Made by a program: the position numbers and the translations under genes | The notes under the pieces: model-generated | Database searches by the model: none | Seen by the model: only the letters and a program-made list of their open reading frames with translations | What the model was told of the DNA's origin: nothing | Assembly (NCBI RefSeq): GCF_001422405.1 | Contig: NZ_LMMV01000001.1 | Location: 435,275 to 499,274 of the forward strand | Direction of reading: 5' to 3' | DNA: 64,000 nucleotides | Origin: Pseudorhodoferax sp. Leaf267 | Lineage (GTDB): Bacteria > Pseudomonadota > Gammaproteobacteria > Burkholderiales > Burkholderiaceae_C | In this document: positions 48,765-56,414 of the stretch, piece by piece | How the letters are laid out: each line of letters starts with the position of its first letter | How positions within the stretch are numbered: position 1 is the first letter of the stretch

Positions 48765-49400
48765 ATGCCGAACGCAACCATCTCCACCCCGCTTGCACCG
48801 GTGCACCCGCTGTGGATGCGCATCACGCACTGGCTCAACGCGCTGGCGGTGCTGGTGCTAGTGGCCAGCGGCTGGCGCATCTACAACGCGGCGCCGTTCT
48901 TCCCGTTCACGTTTCCGGCCGGCATCACGCTGGGCGGCTGGCTGGGCGGCGCGCTGCAATGGCACTTCGCGGCGATGTGGGTGCTGGCGGGCAACGGCCT
49001 GGTCTACCTGGCGGCCAATGTGTCCAGCGGCCGGCTGTGGCGCCGCTTCTTCCCGCTGTCGCCGCGCGGCATCGTGCATGACGCCCTGGCCGCACTGCGC
49101 GGGCGCCTGTCGCATGCCGACCCGCGGCACTACAACCAGGTGCAGCGGCTGGCCTACCTGTTCGTGATGGTGGACATCGTGCTGCTGGTGCTGTCGGGCC
49201 TGGTGCTGTGGAAGTCCGTGCAGTTCGGGCTGCTGCGCGACCTGCTGGGCGGCTACGAGTTCGCACGCCGCATCCACTTCGTGGCGATGGCGGCTCTGGT
49301 GGGCTTCGTGGCCGTACACCTGGTGATGGTGGCGCTGGTGCCGCGCACGCTGTTGACGATGCTGAGCGGCCGCGCTGGCCGCCATGGAGAACCCGCATGA
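48765..49400 (+). CDS. Membrane cytochrome b (bacterial cytochrome b561/Ni-hydrogenase-type)
   Basis: 211 residues from MPNATISTPL. Four transmembrane helices with candidate haem-ligand His in RITHWLNALAVLVL, WHFAAMWVLAGNGLVYL, and FARRIHFVAMAALVGFVAVHLV. This cytochrome b fold differs from the ferric-reductase-like MsrQ, but it fills the same position: its stop overlaps the start of the molybdoenzyme gene. It should pass electrons from quinol to that enzyme. Confidence 0.87.
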   Translation: MPNATISTPLAPVHPLWMRITHWLNALAVLVLVASGWRIYNAAPFFPFTFPAGITLGGWLGGALQWHFAAMWVLAGNGLVYLAANVSSGRLWRRFFPLSPRGIVHDALAALRGRLSHADPRHYNQVQRLAYLFVMVDIVLLVLSGLVLWKSVQFGLLRDLLGGYEFARRIHFVAMAALVGFVAVHLVMVALVPRTLLTMLSGRAGRHGEPA

Positions 49401-50188
49401 AGATCCTGCGCCGCATCCCGCTCGCCGGCATCGACGGCGAGGCCGTGCTGGGCGAGGCCCGCCGGCGCATCGGCCGCGTGGTCGAGCAGCCCGCGCGCCG
49501 CGCCTTCCTGCAGCGCTCGCTGACGCTGGGCGGCCTGTCGCTGCTGACGGGTTGCAGCATCAGCGACAACGCCGGCGTGGAGGCCGCGCTCTCGCGCATC
49601 TCGCGTTTGAACGACAAGGTGCAGGGCCTGATCTTCGACCCGAACCAGCTGGCCGAGACCTACCCCGAGTCCATGATCACGCGGCCGTTCCCCTTCAACG
49701 CCTACTACGGCGAGGACGAGGTGCGCGTGGTGGCCGAGGAGGGCTTTCGGCTCGAGGTGTCGGGGCTTGTCTCGGGCAAGCGCGCCTGGACGCTGGACGA
49801 ACTGCGCGCCATGCCACAGCACGAGCAGGTCACGCGCCACATCTGCGTGGAAGGCTGGAGCGCCATCGGCAAGTGGGGCGGGGTGCGTTTCGCCGATTTC
49901 CTGCAGCGCGTGGGCGCGGACACGACGGCGAAGTACGTGGGCTTCAAGTGCGCCGACGACTACTACACGAGCATCGACATGGCGACCGCGCTGCATCCGC
50001 AGACGCAGCTCACGCTGCGCTACGACGGCCATCCGCTGCCGCCCAAATACGGATTCCCGATGAAGCTGCGCATGCCGACCAAGCTGGGCTACAAGAACCC
50101 CAAGCACGTCATGGCGATCTTCGTCACCAACACCCACCCGGGCGGCTACTGGGAAGACCAGGGCTACAACTGGTTCGGCGGAAGCTAG
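49397..50188 (+). CDS. Periplasmic molybdopterin-dependent oxidoreductase (sulfite oxidase/MsrP family)
   Basis: 263 residues from the ATG overlapping the preceding stop. Tat/lipoprotein signal: RRAFLQRSLTLGGLSLLTGC, with Cys available for lipidation. The molybdenum-binding Cys is in RHICVEGWSAIGKWGG, and MKLRMPTKLGYKNPKHVMAI is typical of the YedY-like branch. There is no dimerisation domain. In MsrP the reaction is reduction of protein methionine sulfoxide; neighbouring MsrA, MsrB and a Met-rich protein make that likely here. Confidence 0.87.
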   Translation: MKILRRIPLAGIDGEAVLGEARRRIGRVVEQPARRAFLQRSLTLGGLSLLTGCSISDNAGVEAALSRISRLNDKVQGLIFDPNQLAETYPESMITRPFPFNAYYGEDEVRVVAEEGFRLEVSGLVSGKRAWTLDELRAMPQHEQVTRHICVEGWSAIGKWGGVRFADFLQRVGADTTAKYVGFKCADDYYTSIDMATALHPQTQLTLRYDGHPLPPKYGFPMKLRMPTKLGYKNPKHVMAIFVTNTHPGGYWEDQGYNWFGGS

Positions 50189-50205
50189 ATGAACCCACCC
50201 CGTTT

Positions 50206-50231
50206 GGATGTCTCACTGCGTGTAGACATCC
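50206..50231 (+). other. Perfect hairpin in the leader between the molybdoenzyme and MXKDX genes
   Basis: 8-bp stem GGATGTCT/AGACATCC with a 10-base loop, 17 bases after the molybdoenzyme stop, followed by a second small hairpin CCCCT/AGGGG. No T tract. Could stabilise or process the transcript. Confidence 0.4.
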
Positions 50232-50367
50232 CATACCCCTCAAGGGGCGCACCCAGCGGTCTGGCAGAGCCAGTCCCGCGGGTGCACTCGCATAGCCCGT
50301 TGCTTCGGGACATGCGGGTAGCGCACAGCGCAATGGAGGGCCGACTCGACAAGCGGCCCGAAGGTGC

Positions 50368-50397
50368 GGCCGGACCCATGACGGGCCGGCCATTTTG
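50368..50397 (+). terminator. Strong GC hairpin before the MXKDX gene, terminator or attenuator
   Basis: A 9-bp stem GGCCGG-(A bulge)-CCC paired with GGGCCGGCC around a 5-base loop, followed by ATTTTG, 31 bases before the MXKDX start. It could end the molybdoenzyme transcript or attenuate readthrough. Confidence 0.5.
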
Positions 50398-50428
50398 AAG
50401 ACGATCAACCAACCCCAAAGGAAACCCC

Positions 50429-50683
50429 ATGAACAAGCTCTACGCAACCCTGCTGGTCACCGGCATCGCCATCGGCTCCGTTTCGGCATTCGCGGCCGAT
50501 GACATGAAGAAGGACGGCATGGCCAAGGACGGCATGGCCAAGGATTCGATGGCCAAGGACGGCATGAAGAAGGATTCGATGGCCAAGGACGGGATGGCCA
50601 AAGACAACATGGCCAAGGATGGCATGGCAAAAGGCGGCATGATGAAGAAGGACGACATGAAGAAAGACGAGATGAAGAAATGA
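50429..50683 (+). CDS. Pentapeptide MXKDX repeat protein, Met/Lys/Asp-rich, periplasmic
   Basis: 84 residues. Signal peptide LLVTGIAIGSVSAFA, then 12 near-perfect units of the type MxKDx (MKKDG, MAKDG, MAKDS, MAKDN) to the end. The mature protein is about one-fifth Met. It matches the MXKDX repeat family. Comparable Met-rich peptides (MrpX of Azospira) act with a YedY-type enzyme as a recyclable sink for hypochlorite. Overlap of its stop with the msrB start region and the Msr genes downstream supports that role here. Confidence 0.88.
   Translation: MNKLYATLLVTGIAIGSVSAFAADDMKKDGMAKDGMAKDSMAKDGMKKDSMAKDGMAKDNMAKDGMAKGGMMKKDDMKKDEMKK
50504..50680 (+). repeat. Tandem 15-bp coding repeat (MXKDX units)
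   Basis: About 12 copies of a 15-base unit close to ATGGCCAAGGACGGC, with third-base and residue-level variation. Prone to copy-number change by slippage. Confidence 0.85.
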
Positions 50684-51189
50684 ACACCACAGCCTCGACC
50701 GACCGTCGTTTCATCCTGGCAGCCGGCGCGGCGGCTGCCCTGGCCGCGCTCGGCTGGTTCTCCACACGGCCGGGCGAGGCCGTGGCGGCCGAGACCTTCG
50801 AGTTCACGCTCACCGAGGCCGAGTGGCGCAAGCGCCTGACGCCGCAGCAGTACGCCGTGCTGCGCGAGGAGGGCACCGAGCGCCCCTACAGCAGCCCGCT
50901 CAACAATGAGAAGCGCGCCGGGCGCTACGAGTGCGCAGGCTGCGGGCTGGCGCAGTTCTCGTCTAGAACGAAGTTCGACAGCGGCACCGGCTGGCCCAGC
51001 TTCTGGCAGCCGCTGGACGGCGCGCTGATCGAGAAGAAGGACCGCTCGCTGGGCATGCTGCGCACCGAGGTGCTGTGCAAGCGCTGCGGCGGGCACGGTG
51101 GGCATGTGTTCGACGATGGGCCCAAGCCCACCGGCCTGCGCTACTGCATGAATGGCCTGGCGCTGCGTTTTGTGCCGGGTGAAGCCTGA
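50680..51189 (+). CDS. msrB: Exported peptide-methionine (R)-S-oxide reductase MsrB
   Basis: 169 residues, starting with the ATG that overlaps the MXKDX stop. Signal/Tat-like N-terminus DRRFILAAGAAAALAALGW. MsrB domain: zinc sites CAGC and CKRC, DSGTGWPSFW, GGHGGHVFDDGP and the catalytic Cys in LRYCMNGLALRF. Reduces the R-epimer of methionine sulfoxide, probably on exported proteins. Confidence 0.93.
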   Translation: MNTTASTDRRFILAAGAAAALAALGWFSTRPGEAVAAETFEFTLTEAEWRKRLTPQQYAVLREEGTERPYSSPLNNEKRAGRYECAGCGLAQFSSRTKFDSGTGWPSFWQPLDGALIEKKDRSLGMLRTEVLCKRCGGHGGHVFDDGPKPTGLRYCMNGLALRFVPGEA

Positions 51190-51209
51190 TGTTCCGACCA
51201 GGAGAACCC

Positions 51210-51953
51210 ATGAAGACCTTGAAGAGTGACACATCGCCCACCCCGCTGCGCCGCCGCGCATGGCTGGGCACGGCGGCGCTGGCCGCATTCGGCGGCACGG
51301 CGTTCTGGCAGCTGGCCACTGCCTCCAGCGAGGCGCGCACCATCCCGGCGTTTGCTGGCGCAGCGCCCACGAATCCACCGGCGACCGAGGTCGCCGTGCT
51401 GGCCGGCGGTTGCTTCTGGGGCGTGCAGGGCGTGTTCCAGCACGTCAAGGGCGTGAGCAATGCCGTCTCGGGCTACGCTGGCGGTGAGAAGGCCACCGCC
51501 ACCTACGAGCAGATCGGCTCGGGCCGCACGGGCCATGCCGAGGCGGTGCAGGTCTACTTCGACCCGCGGCAGATCAGCTATGCGCAGATCCTGCAGATCT
51601 ACTTTTCTGTCGTGCACGACCCCACGCAGCTGAACCGCCAGGGGCCGGACTTCGGCAAGCAGTACCGCTCCACCGTGTTCCCGCAAGACGAAGCGCAGGC
51701 CCGCATCGCCAGGGACTACATCGCGCAGCTGAACCAGTCCGGCGTGTTCAAGGACAAGATCGCCACGACCATCGAGCCGGGCCGGCCGTTCTACGCGGCC
51801 GAGGCCTACCACCAGGACTACCTGGTGCGCAACCCGCGCCAGCCGTACATCGTGATCAACGATCAGCCCAAGATCGAGGACCTGAAGAAGATCTTCCCGG
51901 CGGTGTATCGGGCCGAGCCGGCGCTGGTGAAGGACGCGCGCAAGGCGGGCTGA
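51210..51953 (+). CDS. msrA: Exported peptide-methionine (S)-S-oxide reductase MsrA
   Basis: 247 residues from MKTLKSDTSP behind AGGAG; the frame is open from 51189. Tat-like signal RRRAWLGTAALAAFGG. Catalytic GCFWGVQGVF, then GYAGG, GHAEAVQVYFDP and YHQDYL. Lacks the usual second C-terminal resolving Cys pair, so it probably depends on a thiol partner. Complements MsrB for S-sulfoxides and completes the periplasmic repair set. Confidence 0.93.
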   Translation: MKTLKSDTSPTPLRRRAWLGTAALAAFGGTAFWQLATASSEARTIPAFAGAAPTNPPATEVAVLAGGCFWGVQGVFQHVKGVSNAVSGYAGGEKATATYEQIGSGRTGHAEAVQVYFDPRQISYAQILQIYFSVVHDPTQLNRQGPDFGKQYRSTVFPQDEAQARIARDYIAQLNQSGVFKDKIATTIEPGRPFYAAEAYHQDYLVRNPRQPYIVINDQPKIEDLKKIFPAVYRAEPALVKDARKAG

Positions 51954-52015
51954 AACGCGCGCCGCGCATCAGTGCATGCGGCGCCGGGCCCGTGCGGTAC
52001 GGCACAATCGCGCCC

Positions 52016-52411
52016 ATGTCCCGTTGGCCCCGCTTCCTCCACTGCCTGCCCCTCGTGGCCGGCCAGCGGCCGGGCGTGGGCCTGGTGCGCGCCGTGCTGC
52101 TGATGTTCGCGCTGTCGCTGGGCGTGGCCATCGCATCGCCCATCGTCAAGCCACAGACCATGGAGCTGATCTGCTCGGGCAGCGGCATCGTCAAAGCCAT
52201 CGTGCACACCGACGATGGCATGCAGGAGCTGGGCGCCGGCCACCTCGACTGCCCGCTGTGCGTGCTGGGCGGCGCACCGCCAATCCCTTCTGCCGTGGCC
52301 CTGCCCACGCTGCAGCCGCTGGGCCATGCGGTCCAGCCCATCCCCGCCGCGCGCATTGCCGCGGCCACCGCGGCGCCGTTGCCGGCGCGCGGGCCTCCCT
52401 CGCTCTCCTGA
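52016..52411 (+). CDS. DUF2946 family protein of a copper/TonB cluster
   Basis: 131 residues from MSRWPRFLHC. One N-terminal hydrophobic segment (AVLLMFALSLGVAIASPIV), then METLICS-like TMELICSGSG and LDCPLCVLGGAPP, the Cys-x-x-Cys of DUF2946. Function unknown. Such genes recur beside TonB-dependent copper receptors and PCuAC chaperones, exactly the order seen here. Confidence 0.75.
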   Translation: MSRWPRFLHCLPLVAGQRPGVGLVRAVLLMFALSLGVAIASPIVKPQTMELICSGSGIVKAIVHTDDGMQELGAGHLDCPLCVLGGAPPIPSAVALPTLQPLGHAVQPIPAARIAAATAAPLPARGPPSLS

Positions 52412-52512
52412 CGTTCTCATCGATGGCGTGAGCGTGCGGCCTGCGGGCTGCGCGGCACGCCGCCTTCCCGTCATGCAGCGGTGTGCACCGGCACGCCGCG
52501 GAGAGCTTCCCC

Positions 52513-54789
52513 ATGCACAAGAACATTGCGTTGGCGCTTCTGCCCGCCGTGGCGCTGGCCGCCACCGCGCAGGACCGGGCGCCCGAGCGCGCCAAGTCGC
52601 TGGGCATCGTCACCGTCACAGGTGGCCAGCCCAGCTCGCTGCCCACGCAGATCCCGACCACCATCGAAGGCGTCACGCGCGAGCAGATCGCCACCACCAT
52701 CAACGCCAGCGACAGCGAAGACGCGTTGAAATACCTGCCCAGCCTGATGGTGCGCAAGCGCTACATCGGCGACTACAACCACGCCATCCTGTCCACGCGC
52801 GCCTCCGGCACGGGCAACAGCGCGCGATCGGCCGTGTACGCAGACGGCATCCTGCTGTCGAACTTCCTGGGCAACGGCATTGCCAACGGCACGAACTACG
52901 CACCGCGCTGGGGCCTGGTCACGCCCGAGGAGATCGCGCGCGTGGACGTGATGTACGGCCCGTTCTCGGCCGCGTACCCGGGCAACTCGGCCGGCGCCGT
53001 GGTCGACTTCGTGACGCGCATGCCGACCAAGCTGGAGGCCCATGTGAAGCTGGGCTATGCGCGCCAGCCCAACGACCTGTACAGCACCGACCGCAGCTTC
53101 AACAGTTGGCAGACCAGCGCCTCGCTGGGCAGCAAGAGCGGCGACTGGTCGTGGTGGATTGCGCTGCAGCGCAGCCGCAGCGAGGGCCAGCCGCAGACCT
53201 TCGCCACGGCGCTGGCCAGCGCGGGGCAGGCCGGCGGCAACGGCGTGCCCGTCACGGGCGCTGTGCCGGGCCAGAGCACCACGGGCCAGCCCTGGTGGCT
53301 GCTGGGCAGCGCCACGCAGTACGACACGCGGCAGGACCAGGCCAAGCTCAGACTGGCCTACGACATCACGCCCACGCTGCGTGCCAGCTACACGTTGGGC
53401 TGGTGGCAGAACGATGCGCAGGGCCGGCCCGAGAGCTGGCTGCGCGATGGCGCGGGCAACGCGGTCTACAGCGGGCCGGTGCTGGTCGGCGGGCGCACCG
53501 TCACGCTGGCACTCCCGCTCACGGACGAACGGCAGACGCATGTGATGCATGGCCTCTCGCTCAAGAGCCGCACGCAGGGCGAGTGGGACTGGGAGCTGGC
53601 CGCCAGCCTCTACGACTACGCCAAGGACCTCCAGCGCGCGCCCACTACGCCGCTGCCGCAGGCTGCGCTGGGCGGAGCCGGCACCGTGCAAAGCCAGGAC
53701 GGCACGGGCTGGAACACGTTGGCCGCCAAGGGCACCTGGCGGCCGCAGGGCGTGGGCGGTGCGCACATCGTGGACTTCGGCGTGGGGCGCGATGCTTACA
53801 AGCTCGACATCCTCAAGAGCGCCGTCGTGGGCGACTGGCAGAGCGGCGATGCGGGCGCGCTGGTCAGCGACGTCGCCGGCCGCACCACCACCTGGCATGC
53901 CTGGGCGCAGGACGCCTGGGCCTTTGCGCCGCGCTGGAAGGCCGTGCTCGGCGCGCGCTGGGAACACTGGGAGGCCAGCGACGGCACCACAGCCACGGCG
54001 ACCAGCCGGCAGGGCTACGCACAGCGCAGCCAGTCCGACCTGTCGCCCAAGGCCGCGCTGGCCTGGCAGTGGCTGCCCGACACGGTCCTCAAGGCCTCGC
54101 TGGGCCGCGCCGTGCGCTACCCCACGGTGGGCGAGCTGTACGGCGCGACATCGGGCGGCGCGCTGGCCTTCATCAACGACCCCAATCTCAGGCCTGAGAA
54201 GTCCTGGACCAGCGAACTCTCGGCCGAGCACGACCTGGGCACAGTCCTGGCCCGCGCCACGTTGTTCCACGAGCGCACGCGCGACGCGCTGATCAGCCAG
54301 CTGGTGCCGAACACCGCCGTCTCGCGCGTGCAGAACGTGGACGAGGTGCGCACCACCGGCGTGGAGCTGGCCGCCACCGCGCAGGACGTGGGGCTGCGCG
54401 GCATCGACCTGGGCGGCAGCCTGACCTATGCCAACAGTCGCACCGTGGCGAATGCCGCCAACCCGGCCAGCGTTGGCAAATGGCAGCCGCGCGTGCCGCG
54501 CTGGCGCGCCACCGCCGTGGCCACCTGGCGCCCCGACGATCACTGGGCCGCCACGCTGGCCGCGCGCTACAGCGGACGCCAGTACAGCAACCTGGACAAC
54601 AGCGACACGAATGCCTTCGCGTACTTCGGCGCCAGCCGCTACCTCACGCTGGACCTGCGCTTGCGCTGGCAGATCGACAAGCAATGGTCGGCCGCGTTCG
54701 GCATCGACAACCTGAACAACCAGCAGTACTGGGCGTTCCACCCGTATCCGCAGCGCACCTACAGCGCTGAACTCAAATTTGATCTGTGA
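52513..54789 (+). CDS. TonB-dependent outer-membrane receptor, probably for copper
   Basis: 758 residues from MHKNIALALL. Signal peptide, then plug domain (EDALKYLPSLMVRKRY, TPEEIARVDVMYGPFSAAY, PGNSAGAVVDFVTRMP) and a long beta-barrel ending in an aromatic-rich strand and YSAELKFDL. Receptors of this type beside DUF2946 and PCuAC genes are usually assigned to copper; the substrate is inferred from context. The next gene begins just after the stop. Confidence 0.88.
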   Translation: MHKNIALALLPAVALAATAQDRAPERAKSLGIVTVTGGQPSSLPTQIPTTIEGVTREQIATTINASDSEDALKYLPSLMVRKRYIGDYNHAILSTRASGTGNSARSAVYADGILLSNFLGNGIANGTNYAPRWGLVTPEEIARVDVMYGPFSAAYPGNSAGAVVDFVTRMPTKLEAHVKLGYARQPNDLYSTDRSFNSWQTSASLGSKSGDWSWWIALQRSRSEGQPQTFATALASAGQAGGNGVPVTGAVPGQSTTGQPWWLLGSATQYDTRQDQAKLRLAYDITPTLRASYTLGWWQNDAQGRPESWLRDGAGNAVYSGPVLVGGRTVTLALPLTDERQTHVMHGLSLKSRTQGEWDWELAASLYDYAKDLQRAPTTPLPQAALGGAGTVQSQDGTGWNTLAAKGTWRPQGVGGAHIVDFGVGRDAYKLDILKSAVVGDWQSGDAGALVSDVAGRTTTWHAWAQDAWAFAPRWKAVLGARWEHWEASDGTTATATSRQGYAQRSQSDLSPKAALAWQWLPDTVLKASLGRAVRYPTVGELYGATSGGALAFINDPNLRPEKSWTSELSAEHDLGTVLARATLFHERTRDALISQLVPNTAVSRVQNVDEVRTTGVELAATAQDVGLRGIDLGGSLTYANSRTVANAANPASVGKWQPRVPRWRATAVATWRPDDHWAATLAARYSGRQYSNLDNSDTNAFAYFGASRYLTLDLRLRWQIDKQWSAAFGIDNLNNQQYWAFHPYPQRTYSAELKFDL

Positions 54790-54806
54790 CCCAAGGAGCC
54801 ATCACC

Positions 54807-55673
54807 ATGCGCAAGTTCGTTTTCCCCCTTCTCGTCTCCGCCACCCTGCCAGCCCTGGCCCATGTCACGCTGCCGCCCGGCGGCGCCGCGGCCGGCAGCG
54901 ACTACGAGGCCGCGTTCCGCGTCGGCCACAGCTGCAAGGACACGGCCAGCACCACGGGCATCACGGTACGCCTGCCCGAGGGCTTCACCTTGGCCGAAGC
55001 GCAGCCGCGCGCCGGCTGGACACTCGCCAGCAATGCGCGCGAAGTGAGCTGGACGGCACCTGCCAACGCCGGCCTTCCCGACAACGAGCGCGCCGAGTTC
55101 ATCGTGCGCGGCAAGCTCACGGGCCAGCCCGGCACGCTGTGGTTCAAGGTGCTGCAATCCTGCGGCACGGCCAGCGCCGACTGGGCGCAGCTGCCGGGCC
55201 CCGATGCCAGCGCCAAGCTGCCGTTCCCGGCCGCGCGGCTCGACGTGCTGCCGGCCGGCGTCGCGGCCGTGGACGTGAAGAACGCCTGGGTGCGCCAGAC
55301 CGTGCCGGGCCAGAGCGGCACGGGCGCCTTCATGCAGTTGCAAGCGCCGCAGGGCGCGAAGCTGGTGGGCGTCTCCACCCCGGTGGCCGGCGTGGCCGAG
55401 GTGCACGAGATGCTGATGGACGGCGGCACCATGCGCATGCGCGAGCTGAAGGACGGCCTGCCGCTGCCCGCGCGCCAGACCGTGGAGCTGAAACCCGGCG
55501 GCTTCCACGTGATGCTGATGGACCTGAAGCAGCCGCTGCCCAAGGGCGCCACGGTGCCGCTGAGCCTGCGCTTCGAGGATGCGAAGGGGGTGAAGAGCGT
55601 GCGCGAGGTGCAGGTGCCGGTGGGGGCGCCGGATGGGGCTGCGGCGGCTGTGGGTCAGGTCCACATGCATTGA
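54807..55673 (+). CDS. Fused DUF1775 (YcnI-like) and PCuAC copper-chaperone protein
   Basis: 288 residues from MRKFVFPLLV behind AAGGAG. Signal peptide ends ALA before His, leaving an N-terminal HVTLPPGG, as in YcnI where the N-terminal His binds copper. DUF1775 spans to ~150 (AAFRVGHSCKDTASTTGITV). PCuAC follows, with VKNAWVRQTVPGQSGTGAFM, EVHEMLMDGGTMRMRE (His and Met ligands) and PGGFHVMLMDLKQPL. The two domains are often separate genes. It likely handles periplasmic copper arriving by the TonB receptor. Confidence 0.9.
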   Translation: MRKFVFPLLVSATLPALAHVTLPPGGAAAGSDYEAAFRVGHSCKDTASTTGITVRLPEGFTLAEAQPRAGWTLASNAREVSWTAPANAGLPDNERAEFIVRGKLTGQPGTLWFKVLQSCGTASADWAQLPGPDASAKLPFPAARLDVLPAGVAAVDVKNAWVRQTVPGQSGTGAFMQLQAPQGAKLVGVSTPVAGVAEVHEMLMDGGTMRMRELKDGLPLPARQTVELKPGGFHVMLMDLKQPLPKGATVPLSLRFEDAKGVKSVREVQVPVGAPDGAAAAVGQVHMH

Positions 55674-55704
55674 GGAGTGCGCTGCAGGCGTGATAATTTT
55701 TGTC

Positions 55705-56001
55705 ATGGCTGACAGCAAGGTCGTGGACGCAGTCCATCACATCGCGCACAAGCGTGGGAATGATCACTTGCGGCGCGAGGTGTGGGTGGATGGCAAGGGA
55801 CGCGTGACGCGCTACCACCTGGCCTACATCAACCCTGCAGTGCAAGCGGGGGACCACGGGCGGGTCGTGGGCTACGACAACCAGCACGGGTACCACCACT
55901 GCCATGCTTTCGGCAAGGTATTCCCGGTCGAGTTCACGAGCTTCGAAGACATCGAGGATCGTTTTCAGGCAGATTGGACAGCGTTGCGAGGTGCTCAATG
56001 A
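55705..56001 (+). CDS. tumE: TumE-family toxin (DUF6516) of a toxin-antitoxin pair
   Basis: 98 residues from MADSKVVDAV. Body: KVVDAVHHIAHKRGN, VDGKGRVTRYHLAYINPAV, DHGRVVGYDNQHGYHHCHAFG and FEDIEDRFQADW, matching the small DUF6516 family now named TumE. Mechanism unknown. Its stop overlaps the start of the HTH partner (ATGA). Confidence 0.75.
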   Translation: MADSKVVDAVHHIAHKRGNDHLRREVWVDGKGRVTRYHLAYINPAVQAGDHGRVVGYDNQHGYHHCHAFGKVFPVEFTSFEDIEDRFQADWTALRGAQ

Positions 56002-56372
56002 AAAGCATGGTTTTGAAGGCGGGGACGGAGCAGGATTTCTTCCAGCGGGGCAAGGCTCTGGCGCGCCTGGCCGACTGGCGCCAGCCGATGCCGCGCGAGC
56101 GCACCATCAGTTTCGAGGAGCCGGCAGAACTGCTGCGGCTGTTGACCAGCAGCCGGCTGGATGTGTTGCGCACGGTGAAAGACGCGCCAGGGTCGATCAC
56201 CGTGATCGCCGAGCGGCTGCAGCGTGACCGCAGTGCCGTCAAGCGTGATGTGGACCAGCTTGCGCTGGCTGGCATGGTCACCATCGAGACCAAGGTCTTG
56301 CCAGGGCATGGTCATATGAAGGAAGTGCGTGCCGTGGCGCGGCGGTTTCGGTTGGAGGCGATCGTCGCCTGA
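55998..56372 (+). CDS. tumA: HTH antitoxin/regulator partner of TumE (TumA-like, MarR-type wHTH)
   Basis: 124 residues. N-terminal region ISFEEPAELLRLLTSSRLDV leads into a winged helix, SITVIAERLQRDRSAVKRDV with DQLALAGMVTIE as wing. It resembles the HVO_A0114-type DNA-binding proteins paired with TumE. Toxin-first order and overlap suggest a coupled module that represses itself. Confidence 0.75.
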   Translation: MKSMVLKAGTEQDFFQRGKALARLADWRQPMPRERTISFEEPAELLRLLTSSRLDVLRTVKDAPGSITVIAERLQRDRSAVKRDVDQLALAGMVTIETKVLPGHGHMKEVRAVARRFRLEAIVA

Positions 56373-56414
56373 GCACATTTGGCCGTAGCGCTTGCCGCAA
56401 GCCTCCATACGCGG

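Noticed and set aside
50189-50398. 69-codon frame starting directly after the molybdoenzyme stop
   Set aside because: Lies across the hairpins of the leader, has no ribosome site of its own and no recognisable feature.
50504-50680. Short regular repeats suggesting a CRISPR-like array
   Set aside because: The 15-base units are in frame and encode MXKDX repeats after a signal peptide; there are no spacers and no cas genes.
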